Shown piece after piece: positions 1-9,046 of a stretch of 13,446 nt of DNA (its first letter is position 1; each line of letters starts with the position of its first letter). The notes below the pieces were generated by a model. The model made no database searches and was not told the DNA's origin. It saw nothing but the letters and a program-made list of their open reading frames with translations. Both the position numbers and the translations under genes were made by a program. The stretch covers positions 1-13,446 of the forward strand of contig JAFREE010000312.1 in the NCBI GenBank assembly GCA_019400425.1, given 5' to 3'. Origin of the DNA: Hymenochaete sp. R1 (lineage: Eukaryota > Basidiomycota > Agaricomycetes > Hymenochaetales > Hymenochaetaceae).

Positions 1-219
1 GCCCTTGTTGCAGGTGCTGGAATCCGTGAGCCCCATCATCTTAAACGTCTCTGCTTCTTTCGGTTCTATAACTACATTCCCCAGGGTTTCGTGATGTTCC
101 GCGAGTTCATGCGTTCCCATAACGTAGCGTATAAATCTCTTCTCAAGGATGGACTACAGAGAAAGGAATGTTTGCAAGCCATGTGCAACGAACGCAACAA
201 ACTTGACATCGACGAATAA
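1..219 (+). CDS. 3' end of an unrecognised protein-coding gene (partial)
   Basis: An open frame enters from the left edge and runs 72 codons to TAA at 217-219, so the gene starts outside the window. A TTGTTGCAG acceptor-like sequence ends at 13, so the real last exon may begin at 14. The predicted C-terminus is rich in aromatic and basic residues (RLCFFRFYNYIPQGF, then a charged helix-like stretch) and ends NERNKLDIDE. I do not recognise the family. The antisense frame across the same bases (143-349) looks less protein-like. The next 140 bases show no further coding signal. This could be a chance open frame, so confidence is moderate. Confidence 0.4.
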   Translation, partial: ALVAGAGIREPHHLKRLCFFRFYNYIPQGFVMFREFMRSHNVAYKSLLKDGLQRKECLQAMCNERNKLDIDE

Positions 220-358
220 ACGCCCGGGAACGTCGAACTCGGACCGAATGGAAGAATCGACCAGCGATGAACGAGTGCGTTTTGTCATCGCCAAGTAGAG
301 TGCTAAATTGGTCTTCGCAGACGGTCCGTGGTCCGTCTGTCTGTCTCAATGTGATGAT

Positions 359-554
359 CGACCCGCCAGCGACGCCAGTGCCCCGCCAGCGACCCGCCAG
401 TGCCCCGCCAGTGCCCCGCCAGCGACCCGCCAGCGACCCGCCAGCGACCCGCCAGTGACTTGCCAGTGCCCCGCCAGTGCCCCGCCAGCGACCCGCCAGT
501 GACCTGCCAGTGCCCCGCCAGTGACCCGCCAGCGACCCGCCAGTGCCCCGCTGG
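359..554. repeat. Minisatellite, 18 units of 11 bp
   Basis: The array is built from the unit CGACCCGCCAG and its variants, all in register. The second unit (370-378) has lost 2 bp and the last (544-554) is degenerate. Three unit classes differ at positions 1 and 3: CgA (8 units), TgC (7) and TgA (3); CgC never occurs. The three TgA units, and only those, also carry C-to-T changes at position 6 (two of them) or position 5 (one). Because 11 is not a multiple of 3, every forward frame stays open and gives a Pro/Ala/Ser/Asp/Arg-rich translation. I treat this as an artefact of the repeat, since there is no start, splice or neighbouring coding context. Confidence 0.95.
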
Positions 555-1294
555 TTGGTGGTTATTCAGGATAGTTCCTCATTACAAACTCTTTTTTTAT
601 TCAAACACTAATTCTTCAGCTTATTCGAAAATTGCTTCGCACATAATCTAAATATGTAAGTCTTGTTTATTTCCTAAAAAATGCAGTATCTTATTCAAGC
701 CATCTTTTCTAATAAATAATTTCATACCACCGAGAAAAATAGTCTCAAATATGATTTTTAATATACTTCAAATATTATCAAATATAATATTAAAATTTTT
801 CGAAAGAGCTTGTGACTGCCGGATATGGGGAAAGAAATAACGAATATAAATGAGAATTTTTAACGAATAACTCTCAAGAAAAGATCCGACTTTGTCCGCT
901 GTGAATGTGAGGGATCGTATGACTCGGATAAGGACTTTGACAAATTTGGAATTAGTGTGCGGGGACAGCGAGGCAATGGAAGTTGAACATTTTTACAATA
1001 TAATGATAAGCCATGTGTATTATAGAGGAAATGAGTTACTGCACTTCAAAATGAAAGTTCGTCCTATGTCTTCTGACCTGTGTAATGATGTGAGGCTGAG
1101 CGTCTTCACCACGATTGGGGCGAAACAAACCACATTTCAACATGCGAACTTCTCTAAAGTCCTCGGTACACAGACCGCAGTTACGCAGCATGTATGAGCA
1201 CGACCTAAAGAGGAAGGTAGGTAGCAGTGGGACGCTAATCGGAGGAGTATACGCTTGCTGCGTATGTGGCTGTAGTCGAGGGCACTGAATAATA
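555..1294. other. AT-rich intergenic spacer
   Basis: About 740 bases with no gene I can support. The segment 580-880 is very AT-rich with many stops in all frames. A 92-codon frame from ATG 919 to TGA 1195-1197 (+) has an unremarkable mixed composition, but I found no homology, promoter or splice context, so it is not called as a gene. Confidence 0.5.
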
Positions 1295-1308
1295 TATATA
1301 CGTATATA
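1295..1308 (+). promoter_or_regulatory. Palindromic TATA-type core promoter element
   Basis: TATATACGTATATA is a perfect 14-bp palindrome lying 106 bp upstream of the ATG at 1414, a reasonable distance for a fungal TATA element. Assignment to the dsRNA-binding protein gene is by position only. Confidence 0.45.
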
Positions 1309-1413
1309 GAGCGAGACCCAGCCAAAGGGACAATCATACCCAACCCCGATTCCTTAAGCAATACCTCCTCTCATCTCCTATAGCACCTCGAGTCGGTGTT
1401 ATACTCCATAACC

Positions 1414-2227
1414 ATGCCTGGATTAGCCAAAATCGAGCCTGAGGAACAAAGAGTGTTTGACACGATATTGCGCATGCCCTTGGCTCAACCTCCGTCACCG
1501 GACATCATGGTGAATCCCAAAAACAGTGCGTAGTATTCTTTATCTTTGATTCATTCCGTCAACTGTAGCCCTTATTGGCAGGTAACACCACAGCACTGTT
1601 AAATGCTTGTAATGTCAAAGGGAAAGCGTGTAGATTCGATGAACAACGTGAGGGAGAGCCTGACGCGTCTAAATGGTCCATCACATGTTTCAGTACGTAG
1701 CGATAGACAAATCTGCAGAGATGAAGCGCTCACAGAAGGTGGCAGTTGACAATGAGGAATACGGGAAAGCAACAGCCGGCCAAATCAAAGCTGCGAAGGA
1801 TGTAGCTTCTCGGCAAGCGTTGGAACGACTGGGTGGGTCCACAAGCACGAACTTACCGTGTAAGCTCATGAATTTGCTCGATACAGGGTCGGAAAGCTTG
1901 GATTTCGTGATATCAACAAGACGCTACTTCCCTATTTTCAGAGATTTTTTAAGGGATGAGGGTCTTGAAAAACGTGTCAAGTATGAGCAAAAGGCCGAGG
2001 GGATGGATCACTGCCGGAGCTGGCGTTGTAGTATCCTTTGTAAATATCCTCTTTTTTCTGGACATATGGGTAAATGCTAAAGCAACTATGCCTTCTACAT
2101 AGTCGACGGCGTTCCCATTGGCTCCGGTGAGGCGAAGAAAATGGAGAAAGCAAAGGAGAACGCGTCCATTGATGCGGCGCGGAACTGGCCAACAATTAAT
2201 AGGTCTGAAGACTCTTCTCTCTTATGA
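1414..2227 (+). CDS. Small protein with two dsRNA-binding domains (four exons)
   Basis: Exons 1414-1525, 1582-1692, 1746-2039 and 2103-2227 join in frame to 213 residues. The introns are 56, 53 and 63 nt; the third has donor GTAAAT and a GCTAA branch about 22 nt before TAG. Residues about 38-104 form dsRBD1 (LLNAC helix, RFDEQREG strand, Trp69 to Gly81, then IKAAKDVASRQALERL). Residues about 136-200 form dsRBD2 (FRDFLRDEG, KYEQKAEG, Trp167 to Gly179, then GSGEAKKMEKAKENASIDAA). Trp-to-Gly spacing is 12 in both, which decided the third donor. dsRBD2 keeps the KKxxK RNA-contact cluster; dsRBD1 has only scattered lysines. No catalytic domain, signal peptide or membrane segment is visible, so a role as an RNA-binding accessory protein is inferred. 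A further intron at 1858-1941 in the linker would also keep the frame. Confidence 0.82.
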
Positions 2228-2345
2228 TTCATACCCTTCATTACATACTATGCTTCCTCGAGAATTGATATGTTTTGCTTGTTGATGTCTTGAAATGAGC
2301 CATAGTGAAATGAGCAATAGTGAAAGGAGCAGGTTCATCACGATA
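2228..2345. other. Short spacer containing a 15-bp tandem repeat
   Basis: Between the dsRBD gene stop and the MITE-like insertion. At 2291-2335 there are three adjacent 15-bp units beginning GAAATGAGC; units 1 and 2 differ at one position and the third is diverged. No gene is visible here. Confidence 0.6.
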
Positions 2346-2634
2346 GTTTACTGTACCGAAGTCGTCAATTGTTCTTTCCCACGGTCGGTAGACCGCTGTG
2401 TAACAAGTTCTCCGGGCCGTGTTACGCATTACATCGATCTGAAGAATTGTTCTCCGGATCCGGGCCGGAGCTAAGCGAGCCTAGCCGAGGGTAATCCGGC
2501 TCTTGTGACATGTTACAGCCCCCTGGACGGGAGTTCTCGACCCTCTGTTACATGTTACGGGAACTTTAATAAAAGTTATCCGAGACCCTCGTGTTACGTG
2601 TTACAGAACGATTGACTACTTCGGTACAGTAAAC
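2346..2634. mobile_element. MITE-like non-autonomous insertion with 29-bp TIRs
   Basis: The sequence at 2346-2374 (starting GTTTACTGTACCGAAGT) is repeated in inverted orientation at 2606-2634 (ending ACTTCGGTACAGTAAAC), with 27 of 29 positions matching. The enclosed 231 bp have no open frame for a transposase, so a non-autonomous element of about 289 bp is the simplest reading. A TA dinucleotide flanks the inner CTGTACCG/CGGTACAG ends on both sides, compatible with a TA target-site duplication of the Tc1/mariner type. No longer target duplication is evident, so superfamily assignment is a guess. The element ends 356 bp upstream of the beta-tubulin ATG. Confidence 0.7.
2419..2606 (+). repeat. 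Four dispersed GTTAC-pair motifs inside the MITE-like element
   Basis: Four similar motifs of the form TGTTACRTGTTAC lie in the same orientation at 2419-2432, 2503-2517, 2545-2560 and 2591-2606. The last two belong to longer imperfect repeats that also share GACCCTC upstream and G-AAC downstream. Subterminal repeats of this kind often bind transposase in DNA transposons; here that is inference. Confidence 0.55.
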
Positions 2635-2820
2635 ACTTCAAGCACCAACACTTTATTTCAATCTCCGACATTAGTCAGCAAGTCAGCACCTGAAAAGTAT
2701 TCTACTTCCCACGGTTCGCGTTCTTAGCACCTCGCGCATCTTGCCCTCAACCTCACCTCGAGTCCGTCCACTGTCTCTTCCGTCCACCTCCACCGTACCC
2801 TTCTCAAGATATCGTCCAAG

Positions 2821-2989
2821 GTAAGCATCTTATTTTTGGTAGTCTCTTGCAGATGTATCGCGTCATCGACGCGTGCTTCATGTTGGCCATGCCCTAAAAT
2901 CATCTTTGTTGGGGGGACGGTTGGGATCGCGTCCCCAGTAGCTATGTTAGTCGAAGAAGCGAATTTGACATGTCTTTTCTTTCATTTAG
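2821..2989 (+). promoter_or_regulatory. Leader (5' UTR) intron of the beta-tubulin gene
   Basis: A strong donor (CCAAG/GTAAGC at 2821) and an acceptor (TTTCATTTAG ending 2989) define a 169-nt intron whose 3' end lies one base before the start codon. It is about three times longer than the coding introns. The preceding stretch 2735-2820 is CT-rich, typical of a highly expressed fungal leader. Leader introns often raise expression of housekeeping genes; that role is inferred. Confidence 0.65.
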
Positions 2990-2990
2990 A

Positions 2991-4829
<1,839 letters not shown>

Positions 4830-5033
4830 ACGCATTGATTGCGCCAGTGTTCTTAATCCTTCACACTTCAAAATCTTACCAGGGGTTTCTGTTTCTTCGA
4901 CATATTTTTGTCTCCGATTATTTCATTTCTACTTTTCCCCTCGTTCATGTCTGAATGATACCAGCATTTCTTTACTCTCTCCAAAGAAATGTTCTTACGA
5001 CCTTTTTTCGATCCTCTCGTTTAAATCTTACGA

Positions 5034-5039
5034 AATAAA
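5034..5039 (+). terminator. Polyadenylation signal, beta-tubulin
   Basis: A canonical AATAAA lies 205 bp after the tubulin stop, in a T-rich 3' region (TTTTATTTTTTT follows directly). It is the best poly(A) signal candidate in the 3' flank. Confidence 0.55.
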
Positions 5040-5044
5040 GTTTT

Positions 5045-5529
5045 ATTTTTTTCTCCCACAATTCAACTGGGCGCCTTTTCGAACGTTAAGTGATGAAACA
5101 CATGTACTTGGCGGTAAGAACGAAGAGTGGTGCAGGGGAGCATGGACGGGAAATGAATGCATTTTTAGTTCCTTAAGTCCTCGATACGACTTACAGTTCG
5201 TAAACAGCGATTGGTGGAGTTTTTTTGTCAGCCTATGGATGCTACGGTGCGGAGCGGGATTTGGACAACTTCTCATTGCAATTTAATGAAAGACCAGTAC
5301 GTTTCTTCCCATTACTTTACATCTGAACGTTGCATTTTGAAATCTCATCCGGTCCTAGTATCAACAATGCTCTGAATCACCATATGCGCATGACTCGTGC
5401 AACTTTTCGTTTCGCAAGTATGTGCGTGCTGCAAACTGCGAGCGCTGCGAGAGGCACTGTTTCCTACTACAAAATAATGCTCTAACGTTCAGAAACTACC
5501 CTCCATATGGTGGTCCATGGAAGTCATTT
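5045..5529. other. Intergenic spacer between beta-tubulin and the first GST
   Basis: Open frames of about 77 to 179 codons overlap here on both strands, but they extend from tubulin exon 10 or its 3' UTR and have no family features. I see no gene in this stretch; its right end leads into the GST promoter. Confidence 0.5.
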
Positions 5530-5620
5530 AATATACAGACAATCGTAACCATCAGCGCCCACATGCCTTTCTTCGTCAGCGCAGTCAGCAGTATTTGCTG
5601 TGCGGAGGCTTTTGCTTACG
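5530..5620 (+). promoter_or_regulatory. Upstream region of GST copy 1, conserved with copy 2
   Basis: The block 5530-5558 matches 7103-7131 at 24 of 29 positions, including ACAATCG and ACCATCAGCGC. The 13-mer GCTTTTGCTTACG at 5608-5620 is identical to 7293-7305, and CGTCAGCG recurs at 5574-5581 and 7173-7180. The 13-mer begins 237 bp before the ATG here and 229 bp before it in copy 2. These islands stand out from diverged surroundings, so they may be shared control elements or just the least diverged part of the duplication. Confidence 0.55.
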
Positions 5621-5706
5621 AAGGTTCACTTCGCCTGCGACCATGTGCAGTCACTGCGGGTGACACTTCGCAGTTAGCAGGTAAGCCGTTGGGCTAAGAG
5701 GAAAGG

Positions 5707-5712
5707 TATAAA
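5707..5712 (+). promoter_or_regulatory. TATA box of GST copy 1
   Basis: GGTATAAAGGG lies 138 bp upstream of the ATG at 5845. A CT-rich leader with runs of T and C follows. Copy 2 has a TATA element at nearly the same distance, which supports the call. Confidence 0.7.
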
Positions 5713-5844
5713 GGGTCCTTGAAATCTACGGAATAAAATCCCCAACTTCCAACCCCGCAATTTTTTTTTCATATCGCTTCAAAAAAGTCTCTCATACATC
5801 TTTCCACTTGTTCTTTTTCCTGAGACCCTTGACCCTACACAAAG

Positions 5845-6728
5845 ATGACTGTTAAAATCCATGGTTTTTCTATCCCCGTCTTCACTCTATGCCGTGCACT
5901 CAATATAGAGTACGAGTACATACCCGTGAATATGGCAGAACGCCAACACAAGTCTTCGGAATGGATTGATACCATGCATCCATTTGGTCAGATCCCCGTC
6001 TTGGTGAGCCTCTATTTCTCGACTGGTGAATATCGGTACACGTCAATCTGATTTCATCCGATAAAGATCGATGAAAATGGCTTCAAAGTTTTCGAAGCAC
6101 GCGCGATTGGTCGGTACCTCGCGGCTAAATACGCACCGGGAAACACCCTCGTACCGACCCCAGACAAAGACCTGGAGAAGTTTGCGAAGTTTGAACAAGC
6201 CATGTCCATCGAGAACAACGACTTTGCGCCATATGTGGTAGGAATCGCAACTGAGAAAGCATATAAGCCGTGCGTTGGTCTGTTACGTGGTGTGCGAACC
6301 CATTACTAATCCGTGGGCTATTTGGTCTTTTTTTGGTACAGGTTTAGAGGGGAGAAGACTGATGAAGCGCGTGTTGCTGAGTATGTAAAGGATCTTGGAC
6401 TGAAACTTCAGGGCTACGAAAAGATATTATCGAAGCAGAAGTATCTCGCCGGAGATGTAAGTTGGTTCTGTCTTCTAAAATTTCAAGTATTACGTGAACT
6501 CACTACTATCGCTTTCATTAGGACTTCACTTTTGCTGACATTGCGCACATTATGTATGGGGTCACATTGTCGCCCAGGTTCGGCGTAGACCTCCTCGAAA
6601 ATAATGAGAAGTTCCCCAATGTTGTCCGTTGGTTCAAGGACATACTGGCTCAAGAAGCGTGGCAGAAGGTCCAGGTCGAATGGGAGGCGTACCAAGCAGA
6701 GATGACGAAGCGGATGAACTTGAAGTAA
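5845..6728 (+). CDS. Glutathione S-transferase, phi-like, copy 1
   Basis: Exons 5845-6003, 6067-6269, 6342-6456 and 6522-6728 give 227 residues, a normal cytosolic GST length. Introns are 63, 72 and 65 nt; the second has a TACTAAT branch. The thioredoxin-like N-terminal domain has the HPFGQIPVL segment with its cis-proline (about residues 45-53) and FEARAIGRYLAAKY. The helical C-terminal domain includes the DEARV...GYEKILSKQKYLAGD segment and the DFTFAD N-capping box. Such enzymes conjugate glutathione to electrophiles or bind ligands in the cytosol. Oddities: the stretch between GF and YEY, which should carry the catalytic Ser/Cys and helix alpha-1, is about five residues shorter than in typical phi enzymes, and the glutathione-contact ESRAI motif reads EARAI. 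Activity is therefore uncertain. Confidence 0.93.
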
Positions 6729-6815
6729 CCGTCGCGTCTGGGTTAAACGCTGATGGGTTTCTCTTCTGCAAAAGAGCCAATGTCATTATAGTCATTCCTC
6801 CGGATTTCGCAATCA

Positions 6816-6821
6816 AATAAA
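6816..6821 (+). terminator. Polyadenylation signal, GST copy 1
   Basis: AATAAA lies 87 bp after the copy 1 stop codon, a typical distance for a short fungal 3' UTR. Confidence 0.6.
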
Positions 6822-7102
6822 GCAGCTTTCTTCCGTTGTACAGCGTTGCAGGATTGGCCTGTATGTTAAGCCCTAATTAAATTTCGTGCATTATGAACGT
6901 AAATACGGATGTGATCTTTTACCGCGGAAGGCGGCGATCGTAGAAAAGGTTGCATCACTAATCCATGGCTATTTGAAGCTTGTGAGTGCAGGACTGTGCT
7001 GCGAACCTGCGAACACTGACGACGTCATTATTTGTTCCTTGCGCAGGGAAGTCCCTAGGCGCCGAAGGCAGTCCCCCTGTTTCACGGAAGCCTTCAAGTT
7101 CT
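6822..7102. other. Spacer between the GST copies
   Basis: No gene is supported. A 72-codon frame at 6886-7104 (+) and an overlapping minus-strand frame have no recognisable features. The junction of the tandem duplication probably lies near here, but I could not place it. Confidence 0.45.
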
Positions 7103-7305
7103 AATATCAAAACAATCGATACCATCAGCGCAGTATCAACGCGCACTGCGTCATAGCATCGCAGCGTTGTTTCGTCAGCGTTGTTACGATGTTGGACTTC
7201 AGTTCGGCTCTTCGTCCGAATCAATTTTGAGGGGAGTCTGAAAGAAGTGAGAGGGGAGCTTCAAGTTCACCTCTCTCATTTGCTACGCGAACGCTTTTGC
7301 TTACG
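7103..7305 (+). promoter_or_regulatory. Upstream region of GST copy 2, conserved with copy 1
   Basis: This is the counterpart of 5530-5620, with the same islands in the same order (AATATC...CATCAGCGC, CGTCAGCG, GCTTTTGCTTACG). Spacing inside is looser than in copy 1: the interval from the first to the last island is about 112 bp longer, so insertions or deletions followed the duplication. Confidence 0.55.
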
Positions 7306-7368
7306 GAATACGTTTCTACCATGATGGATCATGCTTAGCGATGATACAGGCGGCATTGGTCGAGGGGG

Positions 7369-7375
7369 TATAAAA
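7369..7375 (+). promoter_or_regulatory. TATA box of GST copy 2
   Basis: GGGGGTATAAAAAAGG lies 153 bp upstream of the ATG at 7522. It corresponds in position to the TATA element of copy 1. Confidence 0.72.
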
Positions 7376-7521
7376 AAGGCTCTGGAAAGTGAAAAGTGAA
7401 ATCATCTTCAGGTCAAAAAAAAATCCACCCCCTCACATAGCAGAGTCCTTCTTCGTAAAACTTCGTCAGTGCACCCACTCCCCACGCCTCGAATCTTTCA
7501 ACTGTTTCTCCTTACATAAAT

Positions 7522-8408
7522 ATGGCTGTCAAGATTTATGGGTTTTCCGTTCCAGTCTTCACTCTGTGTCATGCCCTCAGTATTCCGTACGAATATGTGC
7601 CAGTAAACATGAAGGAGCGCCAACACAAGACCCAAGAATGGATTGATACTATGCACCCGTTCGGTCAGATTCCTGTATTAGTAAGTCTCTCAGACTCTCT
7701 GTTCATTAACTGGATCCCAAGTCGCTCATATTTCGAACTAAAAAGGTTGATGAAAATGGTTTCAAACTTTATGAGGCACGAGCCATTGGTCGGTACTTAG
7801 CGGCCAAGTACGCGCCGGGGAACTCGCTCGTCCCAACCCCCGACAAAGACTTGGAGAAATTTGCCAAGTTCGAGCAGGCTATGTCTATTGAAAAGAATGA
7901 CTTTACGCCGTATGTGATGGGACTCGCTACCGAGAAAGCATATAAACCGTACGTTGTTCTGATATATTTTGAAGTATGGACGACTGGTGATCGATCTTCA
8001 CTCCTTTTGAATCACGTTCGATTAGCAATAGGGGCGAGGAGACAGATGAAGCGCATGTTGCGGAGTACTTAAAGGATCTAGAAGGGAAGCTCCGGGGCTA
8101 CGAAAATATCTTGTCGAAACAGAAGTTCCTCGCCGGAGACGTATGTCATACCTTAAGTTCATTCTTGAGATAAAGACCTTGCCCATGCCTTGTGTATGAA
8201 CTGATCGGCTTCTCACTAGGACTTCACTTTCGCTGACATTTTGCACATTATGTACGGAACTGGAATGCCTCGGTTTGGTATCGACTTGTTGACTAATAGT
8301 GAGAAGTTGCCCAACGTGGCCCGTTGGTTTGGTGATGTACTTGCTCAGGAAGCGTGGAAAAAGGTCGAAGAGGAAAGGAAGGCATATCGGGCAGAGTCTG
8401 CCGCATAA
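7522..8408 (+). CDS. Glutathione S-transferase, phi-like, copy 2
   Basis: Exons 7522-7680, 7746-7948, 8026-8140 and 8220-8408 encode 221 residues. Exons 1 to 3 have exactly the same lengths as in copy 1 (159, 203 and 115 nt) and the intron phases match; introns are 65, 77 and 79 nt. By hand count the products share roughly four-fifths of residues, highest in exon 2. Domain features are as in copy 1: HPFGQIPVL, DETD/DEAHV helix, YENILSKQKFLAGD and DFTFAD. The C-terminus is shorter, ending AESAA where copy 1 has an extra MTKRMNLK-type tail. The shortened GF-to-YEY stretch and the EARAI substitution are shared, so they predate the duplication and are not sequencing errors. A cytosolic conjugating or ligand-binding role is inferred from the family. 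Confidence 0.93.
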
Positions 8409-9046
8409 TAGATGTAATGAATATGACAAGATTTTCAACAATATAATTATCTGAACATGCATGTGAAGTCTCATGATTATGAGTGACCTTCGATGTCTGA
8501 TAAAATGATTTGGAACAGCGTCTATTGGCTTTCATTTTACCAGTAAGCAATCGTCGCCTAATTTTGGCTCAATAATGTAGCATCACGCATTCGGACTTGA
8601 TGGAAATAACCACGAAAATAAGCAAGTAATATGCTGGAGGCGGATAGAACTACATATGTACATTTAAACAGTAAGATGACATTAGATTATATATGTATAT
8701 TACTTGTGAAAGGTTTGAAAGCGCACGGAACTTCGGGATGTTGAGAGTGTTGACAAATGGGAAATTATCTATATCTAGCTTAGAAACATGCACGAGAATA
8801 AAAACAATCATGTAACACTATGTTGGGCGTTACTATGGCGGCTAGCGAACATGGATAGAGATAAATTATTTGTGCAAGTCCCAGTCAGAAGTGGTGGCTG
8901 GCTTATGATAGGGCTAAAGCAGTGGTTCTTAAGTCCTGTAGGTTCATAGGTAATAAGCCCTTTGCTATCGATTTGGAAGCAGACTTTTCTTACTATTATT
9001 TTAGAGCTTGAAAGCTAAAAAAATCTGTTAGATGATACTCGATGCC
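8409..9046. other. Convergent intergenic spacer between GST copy 2 and metacaspase
   Basis: The 638 bp hold the 3' flanks of two genes that point toward each other. The sequence is AT-rich with a TATATATGTATAT stretch near 8690 and several AATATA/AATAA-like motifs, none compelling as a single poly(A) signal. No gene, RNA gene or repeat was found. Confidence 0.5.

Larger units (their letters stand above)
5530..8408 (+). repeat. Tandem gene duplication covering promoter and GST gene
   Basis: Unit 1 runs from about 5530 to 6728 and unit 2 from about 7103 to 8408. ATG-to-ATG distance is 1677 bp. Coding exons, intron positions, TATA boxes and upstream islands correspond, while introns and most non-coding bases have diverged. 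This indicates an old head-to-tail duplication kept under coding constraint. Confidence 0.85.

Noticed and set aside
267..651. Pro/Ala/Ser/Arg-rich open frames over the minisatellite
   Set aside because: They come from an 11-bp repeat without stop codons. All three forward frames are open, and there is no start or splice context.
919..1197. 92-codon + strand frame
   Set aside because: No recognisable family, promoter or splice signal; it lies in a spacer and could be chance.
1860..1886. Intron in the dsRBD linker (GTAAGC...ACAG)
   Set aside because: At 27 nt it is too short. A longer 84-nt option (1858-1941) remains possible and is noted with the gene.
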